Both the position numbers and the translations under genes were made by a program. The notes under the pieces were generated by a model, which saw nothing but the letters and a program-made list of their open reading frames with translations, was not told the origin of the DNA and did not search any database. Positions 7,027-17,821 of a stretch of DNA of 64,000 nucleotides are shown in pieces; positions within the stretch are counted from its first letter, which is position 1; every line of letters starts with the position of its first letter. The stretch spans positions 371,711 to 435,710 of the forward strand of contig NZ_LMEW01000031.1 of assembly GCF_001426525.1 (NCBI RefSeq), in the 5' to 3' direction. Source of the stretch: Massilia sp. Root133. Its GTDB lineage: Bacteria; Pseudomonadota; Gammaproteobacteria; Burkholderiales; Burkholderiaceae_D.

Positions 7027-9347
7027 ACATCGTCTGCATCGGCGGCGGGCCCGCCGGCCTGTATGTCGCCCTGCTGATGAAGCGGCAGGACCCGGCGCAC
7101 CGCGTCGTCGTCGTGGAACGCAACCGCCCGTACGACACGTTCGGATGGGGCGTCGTGTTCTCCGACCAGACGCTCGCCAACCTCGTCGCGGCCGACGAGC
7201 CGACGGCGCGCAGCATCCTGCAGGCGTTCAATCACTGGGACGACATCGACGTCTTCTTCAAGGGCGAGCGCATCACCTCCGGCGGCCATGGCTTCTGCGG
7301 CATCGGCCGCAAGCGGCTGCTGAACATCCTGCAGCAGCGCTGCGAGGAACTGGGCGTGGAACTCGTGTTCGAGACCGACGTGCAGGACGACGAGGCCGTC
7401 GCCGCGCGCTACCGGGCCGACCTCGTCGTCGCGGCCGACGGCATCCACAGCCGCACGCGGGCCCGCCATGCGGCCACCTTCCAGCCGTCCGTCGAGACGC
7501 GCCGCTGCCGCTTCGTGTGGCTCGGCACGAAAAAGAAGTTCGATGCGTTCACGTTCGTGTTCAAGGAGACGGCGTTCGGCTGGTTCCAGGCCCACATCTA
7601 CCAGTTCGACGACGACACGTCCACGTTCATCGTCGAGACACCGGAAGACGTGTGGCGCCGCGCGGGCCTGGCGGACATGGCGCAGGAAGAGGGCATTGCC
7701 TTTTGCGAGCGCCTGTTCGCCGAGCACCTGGACGGGCATCCGCTGCTGTCGAACGCGGGCCACCAGCGCGGCGCCGCGGCCTGGATCGCGTTTCCCCGCA
7801 TCGTGTGCGAGCGGTGGGTGCACTGGAATGGCGACGTGCCCATCGTGCTGATGGGCGACGCGGCCCACACGGCGCACTTCTCCATCGGTTCCGGCACCAA
7901 GCTGGCGCTGGAAGACGCGATCGAACTGGCGTGCTGCCTGCGGGAACACGGCAGCGACGTGCGCGCGGCGCTGGCCGCGTACCAGGCGAGCCGCGCGGTC
8001 GAGGTGCTGAAGATCCAGTCGGCCGCGCGCAATTCGATGGAGTGGTTCGAGAACGTGGAGCGCTACGGCGCGCTGGACGCGGAGCAGTTTGCGTACGCGA
8101 TGCTCACGCGCAGCCAGCGCGTCTCGCACGAGAACCTGCGCCTGCGCGACCCCGGCTATGTCGCGCATTTCGAGGACTGGTTCGCGCGCCGCGCGTGCGC
8201 GCAGGCGGGCGTGGCGCTGCCCGAGAACACCCACATGCCGCCCATGTTCACGCCGCTGCGCGTGCGCGACGTGTTCCTGAAGAACCGCATCGTCGTTTCG
8301 CCGATGGCGCAGTATTCGGCCATCGACGGCGTGCCCGGCGACTACCACCTCGTGCACCTGGGCGCGCGGGCAATGGGCGGGGCGGCGCTCGTGATGGCCG
8401 AGATGACGTGCGTGTCGGCCGACGCCCGCATCACGCCGGCCTGCCCCGGCATGTATGCGCCCGAACACACGGCCGCGTGGCGGCGCATCGTGGACTTCGT
8501 GCACGGCCGGACCGATGCGCGCATCGGCATCCAGCTGGGCCACGCCGGCCCGAAAGGATCGACGCGCCCGATGTGGGACGGCATCGACCAGCCGCTCCCG
8601 GACCACAACTGGCCGCTGATCGCGGCATCGGAACAGCAGTACCTGCCGGGCATCTCGCAGGTCGCGCGCGCCGCGACGCAAGCGGATCTCGCGCGCGTCG
8701 AGGCGGACTTCGTGCGCGCGACGCTCGCGGCCGACGCGGCCGGCTTCGACTGGCTCGAACTGCACTGCGCGCACGGCTACCTGCTGTCGTCGTTCATTTC
8801 GCCGCTGACGAACCGGCGCGAGGACGAGTACGGCGGCAGTCTTGACAAGCGCTGCCGCTATCCGCTGCGCGTGTTCCGCGCGATGCGCGCCGTGTGGCCG
8901 GCCGCGAAGCCGATGAGCGTGCGCATCTCGGCGCACGACTGGGTCGACGGCGGCATCACGCCCGCGGACGCCGTGCACATCGCGCGCCTGTTCAAGGCGG
9001 CGGGCGCGGACATGATCGATTGCTCGTCGGGCCAGGTCAGCAAGGAAGAACAGCCCGTGTTCGGCCGCATGTACCAGACGCCGTTCGCGGACCGCATCCG
9101 CAACGAGGCCGGGATCCCGACCATCGCGGTCGGCTCGATCTACGAAGCGGACCACGCCAACAGCATCATCGCGGCCGGGCGCGCGGACTTGTGCGCGGTG
9201 GGCCGGCCGCACCTGGCGAATCCCGCGTGGACGCTGGCGGAAGCGGCGCGGATCGGCGTCACGGCGGTCGCGTGGCCGAAGCAGTATCTGGCCGGGAAGG
9301 CGCAGCTGGAACGGAATATGAAACGCGAACGCCAGGGGGAGGGCTGA
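7023..9347 (+). CDS. 2-aminobenzoyl-CoA monooxygenase/reductase (bifunctional flavoprotein)
   Basis: 774 residues in two fused domains. Residues 1 to about 400 are a class A flavin monooxygenase: Rossmann motif GGGPAGLY at the N-terminus, the AADGIHSR motif, and GDAAHTAHFSIGSG for FAD. From about residue 405 follows an Old Yellow Enzyme/NADH:flavin oxidoreductase barrel beginning MFTPLRVRDVFLKNRI, with QLGHAGPKGS and the HGYLLSSFISPLTNRR signature. This architecture is that of 2-aminobenzoyl-CoA monooxygenase/reductase described in Azoarcus evansii, which hydroxylates and then reduces the ring of the CoA thioester, giving a non-aromatic product; homologues are also annotated as salicylyl-CoA 5-hydroxylase. 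It overlaps the ligase by four bases and the SDR gene by one base. Confidence 0.88.
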   Translation: MNIVCIGGGPAGLYVALLMKRQDPAHRVVVVERNRPYDTFGWGVVFSDQTLANLVAADEPTARSILQAFNHWDDIDVFFKGERITSGGHGFCGIGRKRLLNILQQRCEELGVELVFETDVQDDEAVAARYRADLVVAADGIHSRTRARHAATFQPSVETRRCRFVWLGTKKKFDAFTFVFKETAFGWFQAHIYQFDDDTSTFIVETPEDVWRRAGLADMAQEEGIAFCERLFAEHLDGHPLLSNAGHQRGAAAWIAFPRIVCERWVHWNGDVPIVLMGDAAHTAHFSIGSGTKLALEDAIELACCLREHGSDVRAALAAYQASRAVEVLKIQSAARNSMEWFENVERYGALDAEQFAYAMLTRSQRVSHENLRLRDPGYVAHFEDWFARRACAQAGVALPENTHMPPMFTPLRVRDVFLKNRIVVSPMAQYSAIDGVPGDYHLVHLGARAMGGAALVMAEMTCVSADARITPACPGMYAPEHTAAWRRIVDFVHGRTDARIGIQLGHAGPKGSTRPMWDGIDQPLPDHNWPLIAASEQQYLPGISQVARAATQADLARVEADFVRATLAADAAGFDWLELHCAHGYLLSSFISPLTNRREDEYGGSLDKRCRYPLRVFRAMRAVWPAAKPMSVRISAHDWVDGGITPADAVHIARLFKAAGADMIDCSSGQVSKEEQPVFGRMYQTPFADRIRNEAGIPTIAVGSIYEADHANSIIAAGRADLCAVGRPHLANPAWTLAEAARIGVTAVAWPKQYLAGKAQLERNMKRERQGEG

Positions 9348-10102
9348 TGGAGACGCTGGATGGAAAACACGCGGTCGTGACGGGTGCCAGCCGCGGCATC
9401 GGCCTCGCCATCGCGCGCGCGCTGCGGGCGCACGGCGCGCGCGTCACGCTGATGGCGCGCGAGGCCCGTGTGCTGGAGGCCGCGGCGGCGGAACTGGGCG
9501 GAGAAACCGCCTGGCAGACGGTGGACGTGACGGATGCGGAAGGCGTCGCGGCCGCGTTCGCGCGCGCTGGCGCCGTGGACATCCTCGTCAACAATGCGGG
9601 CCAGGCCGCGTCGGCGCCGTTCGGGCGCACGGACGCCGCGCTGTGGCAGCGCATGCTGGACGTGAACCTGACCGGGGCCTATCACTGCATGCAGGCCGCG
9701 CTGCCCGGCATGCTGGACGCGGGCTGGGGAAGAGTCGTCAACGTCGCGTCGACGGCCGGCCTCACGGGCTACCGGTACGTGGCCGCGTATTGCGCGGCGA
9801 AGCACGGCCTCGTCGGCCTCACGCGCGCGCTCGCGCTGGAGGTGGCGACGCGCGGCGTCACCGTCAACGCCGTGTGCCCGGGCTTCACGGACACGGACAT
9901 CGTGGCGGATGCCGTCGCCAATATCGTCCGCAAGACGGGGCGCACCGCCGACCAGGCGCGCGCGGAACTGGCGGCCGGCAATCCGCAGGGACGGCTCGTG
10001 CGGCCGGACGAAGTGGCGCACGCCGTCGCGTGGCTGTGCATGCCCGGCGCGGCGGCGCTGAACGGCCAGGCCATCGCGGTGGCCGGCGGGGAGGTGATGT
10101 GA
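9347..10102 (+). CDS. Short-chain dehydrogenase (probable 3-hydroxyacyl-CoA step)
   Basis: 251 residues, classical SDR. The NAD(P) motif TGASRGIG is at residues 12-19, NNAG at about 83-86, catalytic Ser in VASTAG and the YxxxK pair in YCAAKHG. In this operon it probably oxidises a hydroxyacyl-CoA formed after hydration of the ring-reduced product, as in the beta-oxidation-like lower part of the 2-aminobenzoyl-CoA route. The ATG at 9347 shares its A with the stop codon of the preceding gene, and the downstream MarR start overlaps its stop by four bases. Confidence 0.85.
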   Translation: METLDGKHAVVTGASRGIGLAIARALRAHGARVTLMAREARVLEAAAAELGGETAWQTVDVTDAEGVAAAFARAGAVDILVNNAGQAASAPFGRTDAALWQRMLDVNLTGAYHCMQAALPGMLDAGWGRVVNVASTAGLTGYRYVAAYCAAKHGLVGLTRALALEVATRGVTVNAVCPGFTDTDIVADAVANIVRKTGRTADQARAELAAGNPQGRLVRPDEVAHAVAWLCMPGAAALNGQAIAVAGGEVM

Positions 10103-10563
10103 CGCCGGCCGACGATGCCCCGCTCGACCTGAAACTGTGGCTGCGGTTGTTGTCTTGCACGGTGCGCGTGGAGAACACGATCCGCAGCCGGCTGCGGACC
10201 ACGTTCGGCATCACCTTGCCGCGCTTCGACCTGATGGCGCAACTGGAGCGCCATCCGGACGGCTTGCGGATGGGAGAATTGTCGAAGCTGATGATGGTCA
10301 CGGGCGGCAACGTGACGGGCATCGCCGACCAGCTGGAACGCGAAGAGCTCGTCCTGCGCGTGCCCGACCCGCAGGACGGGCGGGCGTTCGTGCTGAAGCT
10401 GACGCCGCGCGGGCGTACCGCGTTCGCGCAAATGGCGGCCGTGCACCAGGGCTGGGTGGCCGACCTGTTCGGCGACGTCTCCCCGGACGACAAGGCCAGG
10501 ATGATCGCCTTGCTGGACACGATGAAGCGGCAATTGAATGTGCAATTGAGCGACAAGGACTAG
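10099..10563 (+). CDS. MarR family transcriptional regulator
   Basis: 154 residues. The winged-helix domain spans about residues 30-125, with the recognition helix near MGELSKLMMVTGGNVTGIADQL and the wing DPQDGRAFVLKLTPRG. A GTG start at 10099 is chosen: it overlaps the SDR stop (GTGA) and has GGGAGGT at the right distance; no ATG lies near. MarR proteins placed inside aryl-CoA pathways usually repress until an aryl-CoA thioester binds; that is family knowledge, not visible here. The palindrome at 5352-5371 is its most likely operator, so it would control its own operon. Confidence 0.92.
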   Translation: MTPADDAPLDLKLWLRLLSCTVRVENTIRSRLRTTFGITLPRFDLMAQLERHPDGLRMGELSKLMMVTGGNVTGIADQLEREELVLRVPDPQDGRAFVLKLTPRGRTAFAQMAAVHQGWVADLFGDVSPDDKARMIALLDTMKRQLNVQLSDKD

Positions 10564-10572
10564 GAGACCACG

Positions 10573-11391
<819 letters not shown>

Positions 11392-11392
11392 C

Positions 11393-12550
11393 ATGGCGGA
11401 CAAGTCCTATCTCGACTGGCCGTTCTTCGACGGGCGGCACGTCGACCTGGAAGAGGCGCTGGACGTATGGGCCGCCGCGTACGTGCGCGACCTGCACGGC
11501 ACGGACGTCGATGCCGATTGCCGCCGCCTCGTGCGGATGCTGGGCGAAGGCGGCTGGCTGCGCCACGCGATCGGCGGCGCCGGTGCTCCCATCGACACGC
11601 GCGCGCTCTGCCTGATCCGCGAGACGCTGGCGCGCCACAACGGCCTGGCCGACTTCGCATTCGCCATGCAGGGCCTGGGATCGGGCGCGCTCAGCCTGTT
11701 CGGGACGGAGGCCCAGCGCGAACGCTACCTGCCGCGCGTGGCCCGCGGGGAGGCCATCGCGGCGTTCGCGCTGTCCGAGCCGGACGCCGGTTCCGACGTG
11801 GCCGCGCTGCGCTGCACGGCGCGGCTTGAGGGCGATGCGTACGTCCTCGACGGCGACAAGACGTGGATTTCCAATGGCGGCATCGCGGACTTCTACGTCG
11901 TGTTCGCGCGCACGGGTGAAGCGCCGGGCGCGCGCGGCATCGGCGCGTTCGTCGTCGATGCGGGCACGCCGGGCTTCACGATCGCGGAACGGCTGGCCGT
12001 CATCGCGCCGCACCCGCTGGCCCGGCTGCGGTTCGAGGGTTGCCGGGTGCCCGCGGCGCAGCGCATCGGCGCGGCCGGGCAGGGCTTCAAGGTGGCGATG
12101 GCGACGTTGGACGTGTTCCGCACGTCCGTCGCGGCGGCCGCCCTCGGGTTCGCGCGCCGCGCGTTCGACGACGCGCTGGCCCATGCGACGCAGCGGCGGA
12201 TGTTCGGCCAGACGCTCGCGGATTTCCAGCTGACGCAGGCGAAGCTCGCGCAGATGGCGACGCACATCGACGCGAGCGCGCTGCTGACGTACCGGGCGGC
12301 GTGGCAGCGCGACCGCGGCGGCAAGGTGACGAAGGAAGCGGCGATGGCGAAGATGACGGCGACCGAGTCGGCGCAGCAGGTCATCGACGCGGCGGTGCAG
12401 ATGTTCGGCGGCCTTGGCGTCACGAGCGGCCATCCGGCCGAGCGGCTGTATCGCGAGATCCGCGCGCTGCGCATCTACGAGGGCGCCACCGAAGTCCAGC
12501 AACTGATCATCGCGCGCGAACTGCTGCGCGCGGCAAAGGAAGAACGATGA
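11393..12550 (+). CDS. Acyl-CoA dehydrogenase
   Basis: 385 residues, full length. The FAD/substrate motifs ALSEPDAGSD (about residue 124) and GDKTWISNGGIADFYV are intact, and the catalytic glutamate lies in the C-terminal LRIYEGATEVQ, the position used by medium- and short-chain enzymes. It would introduce or remove a double bond in the ring-reduced acyl-CoA before hydration. It lies between the hydratase (one-base gap) and the RidA gene (four-base overlap), so it is part of the same transcript. Confidence 0.9.
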   Translation: MADKSYLDWPFFDGRHVDLEEALDVWAAAYVRDLHGTDVDADCRRLVRMLGEGGWLRHAIGGAGAPIDTRALCLIRETLARHNGLADFAFAMQGLGSGALSLFGTEAQRERYLPRVARGEAIAAFALSEPDAGSDVAALRCTARLEGDAYVLDGDKTWISNGGIADFYVVFARTGEAPGARGIGAFVVDAGTPGFTIAERLAVIAPHPLARLRFEGCRVPAAQRIGAAGQGFKVAMATLDVFRTSVAAAALGFARRAFDDALAHATQRRMFGQTLADFQLTQAKLAQMATHIDASALLTYRAAWQRDRGGKVTKEAAMAKMTATESAQQVIDAAVQMFGGLGVTSGHPAERLYREIRALRIYEGATEVQQLIIARELLRAAKEER

Positions 12551-12942
12551 TGGAGATACTGCAACCACCCGGCTGGCCGCGCCCGCGCGGGTACGCGAAC
12601 GGCATCGCGGCGCGCGGCCGCCTTGTGTTCGTGAGCGGGATGATCGGCTGGAACGCGGACGGCCAGTTCGCCAGCGACGATTTCAGCGCGCAGGCCGGAC
12701 AGGCGCTGCGCAACATCGTCGAGGTGTTGCGCGCGGCGGGCGCGCGGCCGGAACACATCGTGCGCATGACGTGGTACGTGGTCGACCGTCGCGAATACCT
12801 GGCCGCCGGCAGCGCCCTGGGCGCCGTCTATCGCGACATCATCGGCGCCCATTATCCGGCCATGACGGCCGTCGAAGTGCGCGCGCTGGTCGAGGACCGC
12901 GCCCGCGTGGAAATCGAGGCGACGGCGGTCGTGCCGGACTGA
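12547..12942 (+). CDS. RidA family enamine/imine deaminase
   Basis: 131 residues (or 130 if the second of two adjacent ATGs is used). The YjgF/RidA trimer fold is recognisable by GRLVFVSGMIGWNADG, QALRNIVEVLRAAGA and the C-terminal AMTAVEVRALVEDRARVEIEATAV, in which the conserved arginine of RidA is in a shifted context. RidA proteins hydrolyse reactive enamines/imines to ketones and ammonia. As last gene of an operon for an amino-substituted aromatic, it fits a role in deaminating the 2-amino enamine intermediate. It starts inside the stop codon of the acyl-CoA dehydrogenase. Confidence 0.85.
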   Translation: MMEILQPPGWPRPRGYANGIAARGRLVFVSGMIGWNADGQFASDDFSAQAGQALRNIVEVLRAAGARPEHIVRMTWYVVDRREYLAAGSALGAVYRDIIGAHYPAMTAVEVRALVEDRARVEIEATAVVPD

Positions 12943-13032
12943 TACCGATTTTGGTATCGATCACAATTATTTCGGAATGGCAGGTTTTACACCGGTTTAT
13001 GCATGCTAGACTCCTCGTGGGGTATCGATAAC
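12941..13032 (+). promoter_or_regulatory. Promoter and two LacI-type operators before lyase gene 1
   Basis: GGTATCGATAAC at 13021-13032 and GGTATCGATCAC at 12953-12964 match the motif repeated throughout the carbohydrate locus. Between them lies a possible promoter: TTTTAC (12985-12990), 16-base spacer, TAGACT (13007-13012) with an upstream TG giving an extended -10. The downstream operator would sit at the transcription start. GATACC (12941) and GGTATC (12953) also form a short inverted repeat. Confidence 0.6.
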
Positions 13033-13082
13033 ATAGACGTTGTCGGGGATCCCGCGAAAACAATACCGAACAGGAGACTACA

Positions 13083-16000
13083 ATGCGTAAATCCCGTACC
13101 CGCACGCCCATGTTGCGGGCAGCGGCGCTGGCGGTGTCGCTCGCCGTCGCGAGCCTGCTTCCTGCCGCGCACGACGCCGTCGCGGCCGACACGATCCAGA
13201 CCATCCTCACGAGCTACCAGCCCGCCATCGACGAGTTCACCGACGCGAACGGCTTCAGGCATCCCGGCGTCGGCCTCACGAAGGAGGTGCTGGAGAACAT
13301 GCGCGCGGAAGTGCAGGCGCAGAAGGAGCCGTGGAACACCTATTTCAACATGATGCTGTTGTCCGGCGCGGCGTCGAAGACGGTGGCATCGAAAAACCAG
13401 AGCGGCGCCGATCCGACGAAGCCGGCGGTGGTGGCGTTCAACAGCCAGGGCGTGGAATCGAAATTCATCGCGGACGCGCTGTCGGCCTACACCCAGTCCA
13501 TCCTGTACTACGTGACGGGCGACGAGACCTACCGCGCCAACGCGATGCGCCTGATCCGCATCTGGGCGCAGATGGATCCCGCCCAGTACGCGTATTACAC
13601 GGACGCGCACATCCACACGGGCATTCCCATGAGCCGGATGATGGCCGCGGCCGACATCATGCGCACCACGACTTGCCAGACGGCGGCGCTGGCCTGGACC
13701 GACCAGGACACGGTGAACCTGACGAACAACCTGATCGTGCCCGTCACGGAAACGTTCAACCACAGCCCCGACCACTTCATGAACCAGCACCTGTACGCGC
13801 TGCTGGGGTCCATGTCCGGCTATATCTTCACGGGCAACCGGGCCCGCTGGAACGAGGGCGTCGAGTGGTTCACGGTCAACCGGACGGCCGTCGACCAGGG
13901 CCAGAACGGGGCCATCAAGCAGCTGTTCCGTCTCGTGACGAAGAACGACCTGACCGGCGAAGCCGTGACGCCGATGGTGGAGCACGTGGAAATGGGACGC
14001 GACCAGGCGCACGGCGCCGGCGACGTCACCAACATGAGCATCCTCGCGCGCCTGCTGATGTCGCAGAACCAGAAGATCGACCCCGTCAACGGCACGCCGT
14101 CGGCGGCGCCGGACGCCGTGGGACCGTACGAATTCCTGAATGACCGCATCCTCGACGCCACGGAGTATTTCGCCGGCTTCATGCTGGGCTACGACACGCC
14201 CTGGGTACCGACCGCAGCCCACACGGACGCCAACGGCGTGCCGACCGTCGTCTACAAGACGCTGCAGGGCGGCTACCGGGGCCGCCTCACGCAGAATACG
14301 TGGGAGCCGTACTACTATTACAAGTACACGCGCGGACTGGACATGAACCAGCGCGCGCCCAACTACACCCGCATGTTCGCCGACCGCACGGTCTACAACT
14401 GGGACGGCGTGGACGGCGGCGGCGACTTCTGGCTCTTCATGCCGCCCGCGGCGGAAAGCGAGGGCACGCAATTCCTGGTCAAGCCCATCGTCGATCCGGT
14501 GCGCGAAGTCGAAGACCGTTTCACGTCGCTCGACGGCTTCGGGACCGCGATGCAGGACGACACCGCGTCGTTCATCCGCGTCGCGGCCACAGGAGCGGGC
14601 AGCCGGCTGGCCGTCGTCGGCTACGGCAACGGGACGCGCAGCGTGGCATTCCGCGTGCGCACCAACGGCGAAGCATCGATGGACGCTTTCGGCGACACCA
14701 TCCTGCTGCCGGACACGCAGGGCCAGTGGCGCTACCTGAGCTATGCATTCGGCCAGTACCAGGGCCTGGGCGACTACCTGCCGCTCACCGTCAAGGGCGC
14801 CGGCACGACGGTCGACATCGACCACATCAACGTCAACCCGGGCGCCTCGATCACGCCGCCCGTGTTCACGAGCGGCGACGCGGACCTGAGCCTGTACACG
14901 AACGCCGGCTCCACGGCGACCGTGTCGTACAGCTTCGCGGCGACGGACGCCACGGCCACCGACGTCCTGACGTACACGATCGACCACCTGCCGCCCGGCG
15001 CCCAGTTCGACACGAAGACGGGCGCCTTCGCGTGGGTGCCGACGCAGGCCGGCACCTACAGCTTCATCGTCACGACGACCGACGGCACGGTCGTCACGTC
15101 GAAGGCCGTGCAGGTCGTCGTCGGCGCGGACCGCCAGTCCGCCGTCGCCGCGGTGACGGCCGGGTACAAGCCCGACACGCTGTACACGACCCCGAGCCTC
15201 GCCGCCTACAACGCGGCGTACGCCGACGCCACCAGCGCGGTGACGACGGCCACCGACGACCAGTTCTATCAGAAGCTGGGCGCGCTGCAGGCGGCGTTGA
15301 AGGGACTCTCCGAGCTGACGCCGCTGCTCGCCGACGGCAGCATGAACTACGCGAACATGTTCGTCTCGTCCACGTTCGGCACGCAGGTGCCGAATGCCGT
15401 GGACGGCACGCCAGATTCGTTCGTCGGCTATTACCTGGCCCAGAACCTCACCTATTACTTCGACTTCGGCCCGGGCTACAAGGTCAATGCCACCGCCTTC
15501 GGCATCCAGGCGCGTACGTCCTTCCCCGAGCGGGGCGGCGGCGTCGTCGCCTTCGGTTCGAACGACAACGAGAACTGGGTCCGCCTGACGCCGGGCATGA
15601 CCGTCGTGACGGAGGACATGCAGACCCTGGCCGTCGGCGATGACCTCAAGGACCAGCAGTACCGCTTCTTCAAGGTGCAGATGATCCAGCCGTCGAGCTC
15701 CATGTTCGAGATGGGCGAATTCCGGATCTTCGGCACGCGCCACGAGACGGTCAACCTGCTGTCGTCCGTGTCGATCGGGTCCGACCAGGCGCTCAGGAAG
15801 CGCATCGTGCCGGGCAATACGGTCAAGCTGAACTTCCAGGCGACGGCCCCGATCAACGCCGTGGCCGCGACGATCCAGGGCGTCCCGGCCCAGGTGACGA
15901 CGGCCGACAACGTGAACTACACGGCCACCGCCGTCATGCCGGGCGACGCGCAGCCGGGCACCGTCAAGTTCACCCTGAATTACAAGACCGGGGCCGGCGC

Positions 16001-17813
16001 CGATGCGGAACCCGTGCTGTTCACGACCGACAGCTCGTCGCTGTTCATCGCGGACCAGACGAACTACCTGGGCAACCTGCTGGCGATCACGAGCCTGCAG
16101 GATTCCAGCGGCCGCAACGCGACCGACCTGCTGGCGACGGTGAACACCCTGTTCGACGGCAATCTCGGCACCGGGACGGACTTCCGCGTCAACGGCAGCG
16201 GCTACGGCGGCTGGGTGATGTTCGACTTCAAGGAAGGCGGCAAGGCCACGATCCAGCGCGCGGAAGTGATCGGCCGCCAGGACCAGTACGCGTCGCGTAT
16301 CAACGGCACCGTCGTGCAGGGCTCGAACGACAACGCGGCGTGGACGACCCTCTCCAACGCGGCCGGGAACACGGCCGACTGGCAGACCCTGACCGTGGCG
16401 AACCCGCAGCCTTACCGCTACATCCGCGTCATCAACGGCAATAGCTGGTACGGGAACATGGAAGAACTGCGCCTGTACGGCGTCGCCGAATCGTCGAACA
16501 AGATCGCGACCGTGTCGATGAGTTCCGCGCAGGCGCTGCGCACGCGCATCGTGCCCGGGAATGCCGTCAAGCTGACGTTCACGGCGAAAGAGGCGATCAG
16601 CGGCGTGGGTGTCGCGATCCAGGGCGTACCGGCCACCGTGACGACGACCGACAACATCAACTTCACGGCCACGGCGACCCTGCCCCAGGGCGTGGCGGCG
16701 GGTGCGGTCAAATTCGCCATCGGCTACACGCAGGCCAACGGTCAGCCCGGCTTCACGAGCACGGCGACCACCGACAATACCGCACTGACGCTGGTGGACG
16801 AGGCGGACACGATCCGCAACGTGCCGACCGTCGCCACCCTGATCGATTCGACGGTGAACCGGCCCGCGGCCACCACCCAGGCCGTCGTCACGAGCCTGTT
16901 CGACGCCAACCTCGGTTCGATCTCGGACTTCCGCACCGGCAGCAACAACTCGGGCGTGGGCGCGTACGTGACCTTCGACTTCAAGGCCGGCAACCAGGTC
17001 AACCTGACGGGCGTGGAGCTGGCGCCGCGCCAGGATAGCAATTACGGGCGCATCAAGGGCACCGTGATCCAGGGCTCGAACGACAACACGACGTGGACGA
17101 CGCTGACCACGCCGGCCGCCTCGACGCTCGAGTGGCAATCGTTCCCCGTCGCCGACCCGACGCCGTACCGCTACCTCCGCATCTATAACGGCGGCACGTG
17201 GTACGGCAACCTGTCCGAAGTGCGCCTGCATGGTTCGCTGCATGGCGCCGACACGACACCGCCCGTGACGACCGCGAGCACGAGCGCGACACCTGCGGCG
17301 AACGTGACGGTCACGCTGTCCGCCACGGATACGGGCGGCAGCGTGAAGGCGACGTACTACACGGTGGACGGCGGCGCGCAGCAGACCGGAACGACGGTGG
17401 CATTGAACTCGACCGGCAGCCACACGGTGGCCTACTGGAGCGTCGACGCGGCCGGCAATACCGAGGCGCAGCACACGCTGGCCGTGAACGTCGCGCCGGT
17501 GGACGTCGGCGCGAACGTCAGGATGACCCAGCAGGGCGCGACCCTGAACCGCATGACCGGCAAGTACGTGGGCGGCGTGACCGTCACGAACACCGGCACG
17601 ACCGCGCTGGCGGGGCCGTTGTGGCTCGCGCTGAATGGCCTGACGAGCGGCGTCACGCTCGACAACGCGGGCGGCACGACGGGCGGTGTGCCGTACGTCG
17701 CCGTCGCGGGGCCGCTGAATCCGGGCGCGACGCTCACCGTGCCGCTGACGTTCACCAATCCGAACCGTGTCGCGATCGGCTACGTGCCGGCGCTGTACCA
17801 ACCCCACTTCTGA
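13083..17813 (+). CDS. Exported multidomain alginate-lyase-like protein 1
   Basis: 1576 residues. A Sec signal peptide ends near AAHDAVA-AD (about residue 35). Residues 40-400 resemble alginate-lyase family (alpha/alpha)-toroid domains: FRHPGVGLTKEVLENM, YYVTGDETYRANAMRLIRIW, TDAHIHTGIPMSRMM, and EMGRDQAH starting at E303. Then come a beta-sandwich region (about 460-600), an Ig-like putative domain (LTYTIDHLPPGAQFD), three discoidin-like F5/8 type C modules alternating with related Ig-like repeats, and a C-terminal 105-residue module shared with lyase protein 3. It probably binds and cleaves a uronate polysaccharide outside the cell by beta-elimination; the exact polymer cannot be read. It is cotranscribed with the PEP-CTERM gene eight bases downstream. 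Confidence 0.75.
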   Translation: MRKSRTRTPMLRAAALAVSLAVASLLPAAHDAVAADTIQTILTSYQPAIDEFTDANGFRHPGVGLTKEVLENMRAEVQAQKEPWNTYFNMMLLSGAASKTVASKNQSGADPTKPAVVAFNSQGVESKFIADALSAYTQSILYYVTGDETYRANAMRLIRIWAQMDPAQYAYYTDAHIHTGIPMSRMMAAADIMRTTTCQTAALAWTDQDTVNLTNNLIVPVTETFNHSPDHFMNQHLYALLGSMSGYIFTGNRARWNEGVEWFTVNRTAVDQGQNGAIKQLFRLVTKNDLTGEAVTPMVEHVEMGRDQAHGAGDVTNMSILARLLMSQNQKIDPVNGTPSAAPDAVGPYEFLNDRILDATEYFAGFMLGYDTPWVPTAAHTDANGVPTVVYKTLQGGYRGRLTQNTWEPYYYYKYTRGLDMNQRAPNYTRMFADRTVYNWDGVDGGGDFWLFMPPAAESEGTQFLVKPIVDPVREVEDRFTSLDGFGTAMQDDTASFIRVAATGAGSRLAVVGYGNGTRSVAFRVRTNGEASMDAFGDTILLPDTQGQWRYLSYAFGQYQGLGDYLPLTVKGAGTTVDIDHINVNPGASITPPVFTSGDADLSLYTNAGSTATVSYSFAATDATATDVLTYTIDHLPPGAQFDTKTGAFAWVPTQAGTYSFIVTTTDGTVVTSKAVQVVVGADRQSAVAAVTAGYKPDTLYTTPSLAAYNAAYADATSAVTTATDDQFYQKLGALQAALKGLSELTPLLADGSMNYANMFVSSTFGTQVPNAVDGTPDSFVGYYLAQNLTYYFDFGPGYKVNATAFGIQARTSFPERGGGVVAFGSNDNENWVRLTPGMTVVTEDMQTLAVGDDLKDQQYRFFKVQMIQPSSSMFEMGEFRIFGTRHETVNLLSSVSIGSDQALRKRIVPGNTVKLNFQATAPINAVAATIQGVPAQVTTADNVNYTATAVMPGDAQPGTVKFTLNYKTGAGADAEPVLFTTDSSSLFIADQTNYLGNLLAITSLQDSSGRNATDLLATVNTLFDGNLGTGTDFRVNGSGYGGWVMFDFKEGGKATIQRAEVIGRQDQYASRINGTVVQGSNDNAAWTTLSNAAGNTADWQTLTVANPQPYRYIRVINGNSWYGNMEELRLYGVAESSNKIATVSMSSAQALRTRIVPGNAVKLTFTAKEAISGVGVAIQGVPATVTTTDNINFTATATLPQGVAAGAVKFAIGYTQANGQPGFTSTATTDNTALTLVDEADTIRNVPTVATLIDSTVNRPAATTQAVVTSLFDANLGSISDFRTGSNNSGVGAYVTFDFKAGNQVNLTGVELAPRQDSNYGRIKGTVIQGSNDNTTWTTLTTPAASTLEWQSFPVADPTPYRYLRIYNGGTWYGNLSEVRLHGSLHGADTTPPVTTASTSATPAANVTVTLSATDTGGSVKATYYTVDGGAQQTGTTVALNSTGSHTVAYWSVDAAGNTEAQHTLAVNVAPVDVGANVRMTQQGATLNRMTGKYVGGVTVTNTGTTALAGPLWLALNGLTSGVTLDNAGGTTGGVPYVAVAGPLNPGATLTVPLTFTNPNRVAIGYVPALYQPHF

Positions 17814-17821
17814 GGACAGCC

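Noticed and set aside
7005..9212. 735-codon minus-strand frame opposite the fused flavoprotein gene
   Set aside because: Shadow frame; the plus-strand product has complete flavoprotein motifs.
12987..17807. A 1606-codon open frame on the minus strand opposite lyase gene 1
   Set aside because: It is rich in Arg, His, Val and Gly with no domain, a typical antisense shadow in high-GC coding DNA. The plus-strand frame has a signal peptide and recognisable domains.
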